Source of the DNA: JBHEBG01 sp046557915
GTDB lineage: Bacteria; Bacteroidota; Bacteroidia; Flavobacteriales; Flavobacteriaceae
Length of the DNA: 64,000 bases
Assembly: GCF_046557915.1 (NCBI RefSeq)
Contig: NZ_JBHEBG010000002.1
Span: 667,881 to 731,880, forward strand
Reading direction: 5' to 3'
How positions within the stretch are numbered: the stretch's first letter is position 1; every line of letters begins with the position of its first letter. Positions 42,743 to 49,913 of this stretch are shown here, one piece after another. The notes beneath the pieces were generated by a model. The model had not been told where the DNA came from, did not search any database, and saw only the letters and a program-made list of their open reading frames with translations. A program made the translations under genes and the position numbers.

Positions 42743-43375
42743 TTAAACTTTTGGGTTACGTTTTGGCGGTACGTTAGAAATATCGTAACCAGAGAACTTC
42801 TTAATATAAAAAGCAATATTGGTTCCATAAGCATCTTTAACGTCAAACTTGCCATAAGAGCGTAAGTACTTCTTCACATTACCGGCACCAGCCAAATGGG
42901 CCGCAGCCAAAATACCCGATTCCGTAATCTCTACACCTCTAATACGCTTGCCTACAAATCTGTTAATATCTCTGCGCAAAATCCATTTGTTCCTTGCAAT
43001 ATTGATTTGAAACACTTTTTCTTGGAGTGCAGGATCGTTCAGGAAAACAGTGGCATTGTAAACACCCATCAATTGTAATGTTCCTACACCGAACTGATAT
43101 TTTCCTAAATAACCTAATGTATTAATAATGAAATAGTTACCACTAGACTCTTTAAAAGCCAAGGCCTCTTTGAAACCGATATAGGAGCTTCCCAAAAAGG
43201 GAGGTACTACCAATGTGGTCTTAACAATAGTTTTGTTTTTGGGGAACAAAACTTCAGTAGGTTCATTTACTTTAAGCGTTTCTGGCACCACAAAAGTTTC
43301 CTTTGTTTTAAAGCCAAAACTGATTAAAATAAATATCATGATAAGAGGACAAACAGTGCTTATCCACTTTCTCAT
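42743..43375 (-). CDS. Lysozyme/transglycosylase-like exported protein
   Basis: A 210-residue protein with an N-terminal membrane or signal segment (ISTVCPLIMIFILISFGF). The central region resembles the SLT lysozyme fold: FKEALAFKESSGNYFIINTLGYLGKYQFGVGTLQ, where the glutamate in KESSGNY would be catalytic. GILAAAHLAGAGNVKKYLRSYG follows near residue 155. It probably cleaves or binds peptidoglycan. Related proteins are often annotated LysM, but I see no LysM repeat. It lies beside mltG on the same strand, with a -7 element of its own. Confidence 0.75.
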   Translation of the reverse strand: MRKWISTVCPLIMIFILISFGFKTKETFVVPETLKVNEPTEVLFPKNKTIVKTTLVVPPFLGSSYIGFKEALAFKESSGNYFIINTLGYLGKYQFGVGTLQLMGVYNATVFLNDPALQEKVFQINIARNKWILRRDINRFVGKRIRGVEITESGILAAAHLAGAGNVKKYLRSYGKFDVKDAYGTNIAFYIKKFSGYDISNVPPKRNPKV

Positions 43376-43430
43376 ATTGTTGTTTTCTTAAGACTTACAG
43401 CAAAAAAGCGCCTGCTTAAATTTCACCCTA

Positions 43431-43438
43431 CAAAGATA
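43431..43438 (-). promoter_or_regulatory. -7 promoter element of the lytic-enzyme gene
   Basis: A perfect TATCTTTG on the minus strand lies about 55 nt upstream of the ATG at 43375. The -33 element is not clear. Confidence 0.5.
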
Positions 43439-43532
43439 CGACCGTTTTTTTCTACCTAAAATGCTTACTACCCAAGATTTTCTTAAAACGGGCTTGTTTT
43501 AGTTAAGATGTCTTAAAATCTGGATTAATTAC

Positions 43533-44576
43533 CTATCTATTAACATTTTGTGCATTTATCCATCGGACATATTGCGCTTTATTTCGGTTATGTTGTGCCA
43601 AAGTCTTGGCAAATTTGTGAAACCCGAAATTCTGAACATCGGCTACAAAATAGAGATAATCATGGGCCTCGGGGTTCAAAACTGCATCTACCGCCGAAAT
43701 ATCTGGCATAGCAATGGGTCCGGGGGGTAGGCCCGCATATTTGTATGTATTGTAGGGGGAATCTAATTCCAAATCCTTATACAACACCCTTTTAATAACC
43801 CGATCAAAATCTTTTGAATGTAGTTTTAAAGCGTATATAACTGTAGGATCTGCCTGCAATAACATATTCTTTCGCAAGCGGTTTAAATAAACCCCCGCCA
43901 CTCGGGGTCTTTCGGACACTTTTACCGTTTCCTTATGCACTATAGAGGCTAAGGTAATTACCTGTGCCGGCGCTAACCCTAAGGTCCTGGCCTTTGCTTT
44001 ACGATCTTGGTTCCAAAACCGGGTATACTCTTTATGCATTCTATTCCTAAAATCCGCAGCTGAGGTATTCCAGAAAAGTTCATAGCTATTGGGAATGTAC
44101 ATGCCTAAGGCATTGTCCGGTGCAAAATTTTTGTCGCCTAAAAACTTTCTATCCTTGAAAGCTGATAATAGGGTTAAACTATCGGCCTCAATTTGGACGG
44201 CTATTCTTCCAGCCAAATTGGCCAAGGTCTCCTGATTGTTAAAAGAAACTTTAACCGGTATGTTGTTACTGCGTAAAGTGTTGATAATTTCGTTATTGTT
44301 CATCCCTTTTTTCAAAGCGTATTTACCACCTTTTACGTTGTCCATATACCCTTTTCTCTGCGCAACTTCACGAAAAGAATCAATGTCCTTCAGCAAAGGT
44401 TGCAAGACGTTCGCCACTTCTTCAAAATTGGCATCGGAGGGTACAAAAACAAAAGCCTGCTCATTGGTAAAGGAAGTATTGGGAGAGAAAATAGCGCTAT
44501 ATACCATATATGAGAAGGCGCCGCCCGCGATAAGACCAAGAAATACAACAACCAGTACAATTTTCTTTAAATACAT
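43533..44576 (-). CDS. mltG: Endolytic transglycosylase MltG
   Basis: MltG cuts nascent glycan strands at the membrane and so limits their length. The 347-residue protein has one membrane helix (IVLVVVFLGLIAGGAFSYMVYS), a LysM-like region (FVPSDANFEEVANVLQPLL) and the YceG catalytic domain. That domain holds ASIVHKETVKVSERPRVAGVYLNRLRKNMLLQADPTVIYAL near residues 210-250; the glutamate of KET is the catalytic residue. The stop of the preceding GNAT gene overlaps its ATG by 1 bp. An imperfect stem at 43475-43521 downstream may terminate it. Confidence 0.95.
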   Translation of the reverse strand: MYLKKIVLVVVFLGLIAGGAFSYMVYSAIFSPNTSFTNEQAFVFVPSDANFEEVANVLQPLLKDIDSFREVAQRKGYMDNVKGGKYALKKGMNNNEIINTLRSNNIPVKVSFNNQETLANLAGRIAVQIEADSLTLLSAFKDRKFLGDKNFAPDNALGMYIPNSYELFWNTSAADFRNRMHKEYTRFWNQDRKAKARTLGLAPAQVITLASIVHKETVKVSERPRVAGVYLNRLRKNMLLQADPTVIYALKLHSKDFDRVIKRVLYKDLELDSPYNTYKYAGLPPGPIAMPDISAVDAVLNPEAHDYLYFVADVQNFGFHKFAKTLAQHNRNKAQYVRWINAQNVNR

Positions 44577-45100
44577 CAGTTTTTTATGTTTTGTAACAGT
44601 ATTTCATTTTTAAAGGTTCCGTTGGAAAAAATCCAATCTTTTTTAACGCCCGCTTCTACAAAACCCATTTTTTTAAACAGGTGGATGCTGGGTTTATTGT
44701 CTTCCATAACATTGGCATACAACTGTCTCAGGTTTAAGTTTTCAAAAGCATACTTTATCAGTATGGAAATGGCTTCGGCTCCTACCCCTTTGTTTCTATC
44801 CTCTTTATCTAGCACAACGATACCTATACCGGCCCTCAGGTTCTTAGGGTCAAAATCGAAAAGGTCTATAAGTCCCAGCCGTTTATCATTATGATTGCAG
44901 ATGCAGAGTCGTAATTGCTTTACTTCATAGATATCCCTATGGGCATTTTCCAAGTACAATTTTAATACTTGTTTGGAATAGGGTGTTGCAGTACCACTTA
45001 CCTCCCAAATGTCCGTGTCGTTTTCCAACGTATAGAGAAATTCTAAATCTTCGGGCTCCAAAGCTCGCAAAAAGATGTGGTTTCCCTTAAGGCTCAACAT
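44576..45100 (-). CDS. GNAT-family acetyltransferase (RimJ-like)
   Basis: A 174-residue acetyltransferase of the RimJ/RimL group: FLRALEPEDLEFLYTLENDT at the start, and GIGIVVLDKEDRNKGVGAEAISILIKYAFE with the acetyl-CoA loop near residue 90. LRQLYANVMEDNKPSIHLFKKMGFVEAGVKKDWI is near 125. Ribosomal or other protein N-termini, or spermidine, are usual substrates of this group; none is assigned here. It overlaps dapF by 7 bp and mltG by 1 bp, so the three form an operon. Confidence 0.87.
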   Translation of the reverse strand: MLSLKGNHIFLRALEPEDLEFLYTLENDTDIWEVSGTATPYSKQVLKLYLENAHRDIYEVKQLRLCICNHNDKRLGLIDLFDFDPKNLRAGIGIVVLDKEDRNKGVGAEAISILIKYAFENLNLRQLYANVMEDNKPSIHLFKKMGFVEAGVKKDWIFSNGTFKNEILLQNIKN

Positions 45101-45867
45101 TCTATTTCACCTTTAAAGACCTGTTTTGCCGGTCCGGTTAAATACACATTGTGGTATCCTTTTTCACTTTTATTAAATTGTACCTTAAGATTACCACCTG
45201 GTGTTTTAAGCGTAATGTTTTCTGCCTGCGTTTGCCCGCTATGATGCATGGCTACGGCAACTGCGGTAACCCCGGTTCCACAAGATAACGTTTCGTCCTC
45301 TACTCCTCTTTCATACGTACGGACGGAGAAAGAAGTTTCTTGGGGTTCCACAAAATTAACATTGCTTCCTTTTTTTCCGTAAATGCCATAGCGTAATTTT
45401 TCGCCCTCCTTTGCCACGTTTAACTCTTGTAGGTTCTCTACCAATTGCACATGATGTGGAGAACCTGTATCTAAAAAAGTATACTTGTCCTTTTCTTTTA
45501 TTTCGGTTACATCTTGCATTTGTAGGCTCACCAAATCGCCCTCTATTGTTGCATTATGAAGTCCGTCCACGGCGTTAAAACTGGCCTTGTCGTCTATAAT
45601 ACCCAAATGCTTTGCAAAAGCCACCAAACATCTACCTCCGTTTCCGCATAAGCTGCTAGGATTACCATCCGAATTGTAATAAACCATTTTAAAGTCGGAT
45701 TCATCATCATTCTCCAATAAAATAAGACCGTCCCCTCCTATCCCAAATCGTCTATCACATAGCGATGCCACTAGGGCCACATCTTTTTTTGGAAAAAAAC
45801 CGGTTCTGTTGTCGATCATAACAAAGTCGTTTCCGGTACCCTGATATTTGTAGAAAGTAAGTATCAT
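45094..45867 (-). CDS. dapF: Diaminopimelate epimerase
   Basis: DapF converts LL- to meso-diaminopimelate for lysine and peptidoglycan. From the ATG at 45867 it has 257 residues: YKYQGTGNDFVMID at the start, the first catalytic cysteine in SLCGNGGRC near residue 70, and the second in TLSCGTGVTAVAVA near 200. An upstream in-frame extension to 45936 is not family-like, and a -7 element sits at 45884-45891. Together with mltG downstream it groups cell-wall genes. Confidence 0.96.
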   Translation of the reverse strand: MILTFYKYQGTGNDFVMIDNRTGFFPKKDVALVASLCDRRFGIGGDGLILLENDDESDFKMVYYNSDGNPSSLCGNGGRCLVAFAKHLGIIDDKASFNAVDGLHNATIEGDLVSLQMQDVTEIKEKDKYTFLDTGSPHHVQLVENLQELNVAKEGEKLRYGIYGKKGSNVNFVEPQETSFSVRTYERGVEDETLSCGTGVTAVAVAMHHSGQTQAENITLKTPGGNLKVQFNKSEKGYHNVYLTGPAKQVFKGEIEC

Positions 45868-45883
45868 AACTGGTATTGAATTG

Positions 45884-45891
45884 CAAAGATA
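45884..45891 (-). promoter_or_regulatory. -7 promoter element of the dapF-GNAT-mltG operon
   Basis: A perfect TATCTTTG on the minus strand ends 16 nt upstream of the dapF ATG at 45867. It predicts a leader of about 10 nt. Confidence 0.55.
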
Positions 45892-45952
45892 TAACTTTAT
45901 TAAGGGTTTTTTAGCAGTTAAAAAGTCGTTAAACACTTCTTCACAAAAGTGT

Positions 45953-45978
45953 AAATCTGTTATTTTTACGACAGATTT
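45953..45978. promoter_or_regulatory. Dyad upstream of the DegQ-type protease gene
   Basis: AAATCTGT (45953-45960) and ACAGATTT (45971-45978) are a perfect 8-bp inverted repeat around TATTTTTACG, which itself contains a one-mismatch -7 element (TATTTTTA). The site ends 20 nt before the ATG. An operator covering the promoter is a reasonable but unproven reading; a leader hairpin is the alternative. Confidence 0.45.
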
Positions 45979-45998
45979 TATTAAAACCCATATAAATT

Positions 45999-47390
45999 AT
46001 GAAAAAAATTGCTAGTCTTTTTTTAGTCTCCTTATTTGCAGGGGCAATTACTTTGGGAGCTTACAAACTATTTTTTGAAAAGGTGAACTATACGATTGTT
46101 TCGGAAAATTCCGAAGCTCCCGTTTTCGCTACCAGCTATACGCCCACTTCGGCCAGAGGGTCTGGCATTAATGAGGTTGACTTTACGGTAGCGGCCCAAA
46201 ATACGGTAAATGCCGTGGTGCACGTAAAAAATGTTACCGCCGGAAGAGGGCCTTCGAGCATTGCAGAGTTTTTCTATGGATCTGGCGAAAGCAAAAGACC
46301 GCAGGTAGGTACTGGTTCTGGAGTAATTATTTCTCCCGATGGCTTTATAGTTACCAATAATCATGTGGTAGCCCAGGCCAATCAGTTGCAGGTTACCCTC
46401 AACAACAACAAAACGTATGATGCCGAGTTGGTAGGTACCGATCCTAATTCCGACATCGCATTGATAAAAATAGATCCTAAGTTAAAACTACCATATTTGG
46501 CTTTCGGGGACTCCGATAATGCCAAGATCGGGGAATGGGTTTTGGCCGTTGGTAACCCTTTTAACCTAACTTCTACCGTAACAGCAGGTATCGTTAGTGC
46601 CAAAGCTCGGGATTTGGGAAGAAGGCAATCTTTTATACAGACAGATGCGGCTGTTAATCCCGGAAATAGTGGTGGTGCCTTGGTAAATACCAACGGTGAC
46701 CTAATAGGAATTAACACGGCAATTTCCTCCCAGACCGGATCTTATGTTGGTTACTCTTTTGCCGTACCAAGCAACATTGCCAAGAAAGTAGTAGAAGATA
46801 TCATGGAATATGGTAATGTACAAAGTGGTATATTGGGAATTAGGACAGCGCCCATAAACTCTCCCTACGCCATTGAAAAAGGTATTGATGAAATTGATGG
46901 TGTCTATATTGAGAGTGTTGAGGAAGATTCTGGGGCGTACGATGCTGAACTGCAGTCTGGTGACGTCATCAAAGGTGTAGACCATGTTGAAATACATAAG
47001 TTCGCAGATCTTACAGGGTATATATCTTCCAAAAGACCCGGAGATACCATAAACGTTACCGTAGATAGGGATGGCAAAAACAAAACCGTTTCGGTAATGC
47101 TGAAGAAAAGACAGACCTTGGTTGTACCTGTAATGGGCTTTGAGGTTAAAGAGCTATCCGATAAGGATAAGAAACAATTTAAGACCAAAAAAGGTGTGAA
47201 AATTACAGGTGTCCCAGAAAGATATAGAGGTTATGGGTTGGAGGGTAAAGTCCTTATCTTTGTTGACGATGAGGAAATTGATGACATCCAGGATGCAAGA
47301 GCGCTTTTTGGCAAAATCTCCAAATATTCCAAAACTAGTATTACCATGCTCAATGAAGACGGAGAACGCGAAAGGCTTATCTTTCAATAA
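45999..47390 (+). CDS. Periplasmic serine protease of the DegQ/HtrA family
   Basis: A 463-residue Do-type protease and chaperone of the periplasm. The N-terminal segment KKIASLFLVSLFAGAITLGAYKL is a signal or anchor. The trypsin-like domain has the catalytic His in VTNNHVV near residue 125, Asp in NSDIALIKI near 155, and Ser in NPGNSGGAL near 228. Two PDZ domains follow; the first is IESVEEDSGAYDAELQSGDVIKGV, and the second, after VPVMGFEVKEL, is weaker. Members remove misfolded envelope proteins. The dyad upstream could mediate stress control. Confidence 0.95.
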   Translation: MKKIASLFLVSLFAGAITLGAYKLFFEKVNYTIVSENSEAPVFATSYTPTSARGSGINEVDFTVAAQNTVNAVVHVKNVTAGRGPSSIAEFFYGSGESKRPQVGTGSGVIISPDGFIVTNNHVVAQANQLQVTLNNNKTYDAELVGTDPNSDIALIKIDPKLKLPYLAFGDSDNAKIGEWVLAVGNPFNLTSTVTAGIVSAKARDLGRRQSFIQTDAAVNPGNSGGALVNTNGDLIGINTAISSQTGSYVGYSFAVPSNIAKKVVEDIMEYGNVQSGILGIRTAPINSPYAIEKGIDEIDGVYIESVEEDSGAYDAELQSGDVIKGVDHVEIHKFADLTGYISSKRPGDTINVTVDRDGKNKTVSVMLKKRQTLVVPVMGFEVKELSDKDKKQFKTKKGVKITGVPERYRGYGLEGKVLIFVDDEEIDDIQDARALFGKISKYSKTSITMLNEDGERERLIFQ

Positions 47391-47404
47391 AGGAAAAACA
47401 ACTT

Positions 47405-47436
47405 CAAAAAAGCGCCTTAGCAGGGCGCTTTTTTTA
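47405..47436. terminator. Intrinsic terminator after the DegQ-type gene
   Basis: AAAAAAGCGCC and GGCGCTTTTTTT pair around a TTAGCAG loop, with A's before and T's after, so it is strong on the plus strand and symmetric. Confidence 0.92.
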
Positions 47437-47448
47437 TTTACAAAATAG

Positions 47449-47480
47449 TTGGGCGAAAACGTTTGAAATATATAATTTTG
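47449..47480 (+). promoter_or_regulatory. Bacteroidota-type promoter of the GAPDH gene
   Basis: TTG at 47449-47451 and a perfect -7 element TAATTTTG at 47473-47480 are separated by 21 nt. The ATG at 47512 would have a leader of about 25 nt. Confidence 0.7.
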
Positions 47481-47511
47481 CAAAAAAATTCAACAACTCT
47501 AACACCACCTA

Positions 47512-48960
47512 ATGAGTCCTATTAAATCGTACGAAAAAGAATTGGCTTTTCAGGCCGACAGAAGAAAGGCCACTACAGAATTCATTAAAATTATTAGTGA
47601 TCTTTGGTATGATAAGTCTATCGAAGTTGTACTGTTCAAAAACCAGATCATCGATAAAAATGTAAGCGATATCATAAACCTGCACGAGTATGCAGGGGAA
47701 TTTGTGCAGAAACCGATTTCCATATTTGATTCCGTAGAAATTCTAAGGGCAGTAAACGATATAAAATTACCTCCCTCAAAATTGGATATCGGCAAACTTA
47801 CGTACGAGTATCATGCGGAAGACAATAATCATCATAATGTTAAGGCATTTGTTTTGGATAAACTTAAGGATGCCGGATCATCACAAGAAATTAAACCCAA
47901 AGACGTAGTGCTCTACGGATTTGGAAGAATAGGCCGTCTTTTGGCCAGAGAACTCATGGCAAAGACCGGGAAGGGCAACCAATTGCGCCTGCGTGCTATA
48001 GTTACCAGAGGTACCATTACCAAGGAAATTCTAGAGAAAAGGGCTACCCTGCTACGTACAGATTCTGTACATGGGCAGTTTATGGGTACCGTAGATACGG
48101 ATTTTAAGAATAAGGCCCTGACCATAAACGGCACAACGGTACGCATTATCTCGGCAGATAAACCCGAAGATATAGATTATACCCAATACGGTATCTCCGA
48201 TGCCCTTATTATTGACAACTCCGGGGCATTTAGGGATAAAGCGGCCTTGGGCAGGCACTTAAAATCTAAAGGAGCTGCAAAGGTATTGCTTACAGCACCA
48301 GGAAAGGAAGTACCCAATATAGTGCATGGTGTAAACCAGAAAGAGTTTGATCCGGATACAACAAAAATATACTCCGCAGCATCCTGCACAACCAATGCCA
48401 TAACCCCAGTATTGAAGGTCATAGAAGATTCATTAGGTATTAAAAAGGGCCATTTAGAAACCATACATGCTTATACCAATGATCAAAACCTTGTAGACAA
48501 TATGCATGGCAAATACCGACGTGGACGGGCTGCAGCCCTTAATATGGTAATTACGGAAACCGGTGCCGGTAAGGCAGTCGCCAAGGCATTGCCCATACTA
48601 AAAGGGAAACTAACTTCAAATGCCATAAGGGTACCCGTGCCCAATGGCTCTTTGGCAATCCTAAATTTAGAGGTAAAAAACAAGACATCTAAAGACAGTA
48701 TCAATACCATTGTAAAGAAGTACGCCTTGGAAGGTGATCTTGTAGAACAGATTAAATACTCACTGAGTAACGAACTGGTATCTTCGGACATTGTGGGTAC
48801 CTCCTCCCCCGCTATTTACGATAGTAATGCAACCATAGTTTCAGACGATGGCAAAAATATTGTTCTATATATTTGGTATGATAATGAGTATGGATACTCT
48901 CATCAAGTTATTCGGTTGGCAAAGTATATTGCAAAAGTAAGGAGATATACCTACTATTAA
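47512..48960 (+). CDS. gap: Glyceraldehyde-3-phosphate dehydrogenase, long form
   Basis: A 482-residue GAPDH. The canonical domain begins near residue 130 with the Rossmann motif LYGFGRIGRLLARELM. The catalytic cysteine lies in SAASCTTNAITPVLK near residue 292 and HAYTNDQNLVDN follows; the C-terminus carries WYDNEYGYSHQVIRLAKYI. About 130 residues precede it (SYEKELAFQADRRKATTEFIKIISDLW ...), a helical extension with no motif I know. GAPDH links the glycolytic triose phosphates to 1,3-bisphosphoglycerate. The long form is widespread in Bacteroidota; the extension's role is open. Confidence 0.95.
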   Translation: MSPIKSYEKELAFQADRRKATTEFIKIISDLWYDKSIEVVLFKNQIIDKNVSDIINLHEYAGEFVQKPISIFDSVEILRAVNDIKLPPSKLDIGKLTYEYHAEDNNHHNVKAFVLDKLKDAGSSQEIKPKDVVLYGFGRIGRLLARELMAKTGKGNQLRLRAIVTRGTITKEILEKRATLLRTDSVHGQFMGTVDTDFKNKALTINGTTVRIISADKPEDIDYTQYGISDALIIDNSGAFRDKAALGRHLKSKGAAKVLLTAPGKEVPNIVHGVNQKEFDPDTTKIYSAASCTTNAITPVLKVIEDSLGIKKGHLETIHAYTNDQNLVDNMHGKYRRGRAAALNMVITETGAGKAVAKALPILKGKLTSNAIRVPVPNGSLAILNLEVKNKTSKDSINTIVKKYALEGDLVEQIKYSLSNELVSSDIVGTSSPAIYDSNATIVSDDGKNIVLYIWYDNEYGYSHQVIRLAKYIAKVRRYTYY

Positions 48961-48967
48961 TATGGTT

Positions 48968-49000
48968 AAAGGTTTTAATGGTGAACCAAGCACCTTTTTT
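48968..49000 (+). terminator. Weak intrinsic terminator of gap
   Basis: AAAGGT (48968-48973) and ACCTTT (48992-48997) pair across an inner GGT/ACC helix, followed by a T-run. The stem is short and interrupted. Confidence 0.55.
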
Positions 49001-49112
49001 GGAGCGGTTTTCTTACGCATTATTACGTTATTTCCAATTTTTTTTCTTAATTGATATTATTGAATTACTTTAGCCTCTCTCTAAATCATTATTAACAGTA
49101 AGCATCATAAAC

Positions 49113-49730
49113 ATGAAAGGCATAAGAACACTACTTATCGTAATTGCCGTATTGACCTATAACATACAATTTGCGCAAGAATCTGAAGAAAAACAGCTGT
49201 CATTGGACAGTGGTCCTATTAGCAGTCAGTTCGAATTTGTTTCGAAAAAATCAGGTAATTATCGTGCAGAAGGTAAAGCGTATGAAGTTGTACGGGTTAT
49301 TTATCTAGATAAACTTAGGAAGAATGTATTGGATTCATTGAATGCATCCAGTAAGAAAGCCGCAGAACTTAAGGCAACCATTGCCGGGCACGAGGCTACT
49401 GTTGCTTCACTTAACAAAAGGCTCGATGAAACCACCAGTAACCTTAACAATGTTACGGAAGAAAAAGATAGCATGTCATTTTTAGGGGCCCTGGTCTCCA
49501 AAGGCACCTACAACTTTATACTGTGGACCATCATCGGTGGCCTGCTCCTGCTATTTTTACTTTTCGTATATAAGTTTAGGAATAGTAACATACTTACCCA
49601 AGAAGCCAAAAGTGCCCTCTCCGAATTGGAGATCGAATATGAGCAACACCGAAGAAGAGCATTGGAGCGCGAACAAAAAATTAGCAGGGAACTCCAAGAT
49701 GAGATAAACAAATACAGAAAATCCAAATAA
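49113..49730 (+). CDS. Exported membrane-anchored coiled-coil protein
   Basis: A 205-residue protein: signal peptide (LLIVIAVLTYNIQFAQ), a periplasmic coiled coil (SSKKAAELKATIAGHEATVASLNKRLDETTSNLNNV, about 90-125), one membrane helix near 142-162, and a charged cytoplasmic helix (RRRALEREQKISRELQDEINKYRK). The YRAEGKAYEVVRVIYLDKLRKNV segment before the coil seems the most conserved part. From memory, relatives are sometimes labelled tRNA (guanine-N1)-methyltransferase; nothing here supports that. The true trmD lies 3 kb downstream. Function unknown. Confidence 0.75.
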   Translation: MKGIRTLLIVIAVLTYNIQFAQESEEKQLSLDSGPISSQFEFVSKKSGNYRAEGKAYEVVRVIYLDKLRKNVLDSLNASSKKAAELKATIAGHEATVASLNKRLDETTSNLNNVTEEKDSMSFLGALVSKGTYNFILWTIIGGLLLLFLLFVYKFRNSNILTQEAKSALSELEIEYEQHRRRALEREQKISRELQDEINKYRKSK

Positions 49731-49736
49731 ATGTTA

Positions 49737-49761
49737 AAGCCTCTTTCTTAGAGGCTTTTTT
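49737..49761 (+). terminator. Intrinsic terminator after the coiled-coil gene
   Basis: AAGCCTCT (49737-49744) pairs with AGAGGCTT (49750-49757) around TTTCT, followed by T's. Confidence 0.9.
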
Positions 49762-49913
49762 AGTTAACTTCGATTTATCTCCTTCTCTATAGCCTTTCAT
49801 GCATAAGCTATTGAGAAAGAAAAGCCTCAATATTACTGTAACATTACATTTTTGGTTTCATCCATTATTTAGGATGCCTATTTTTTGTGGAAATGGTTCT
49901 AAACCCTTAATGG
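49762..49913. other. Intergenic region upstream of the TonB-dependent receptor gene
   Basis: The region has two nested dyads: TATTGAG/CTCAATA at 49809-49832 (spacer 10 nt) and TGTAA-CA-TTACA at 49837-49848. No clean -7 element is visible; the nearest, CATTTTTG and TATTTTTTG, deviate from consensus. The dyads could be operators for a regulated receptor gene, which is inference. Confidence 0.4.

Noticed and set aside
42743..43375. LysM peptidoglycan-binding protein
   Set aside because: No LysM repeat is visible; the sequence instead resembles a lysozyme-type fold.
43475..43521. Large imperfect stem after mltG as a new RNA element
   Set aside because: Outer AGATTTT/AAAATCT and inner AAAAC/GTTTT pair only with gaps; more easily an inefficient terminator, and AT-rich DNA gives such pairs by chance.
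49113..49730. tRNA (guanine-N1)-methyltransferase
   Set aside because: Signal peptide, coiled coil and membrane helix, and no SPOUT motifs; the real trmD is at 52834-53508.
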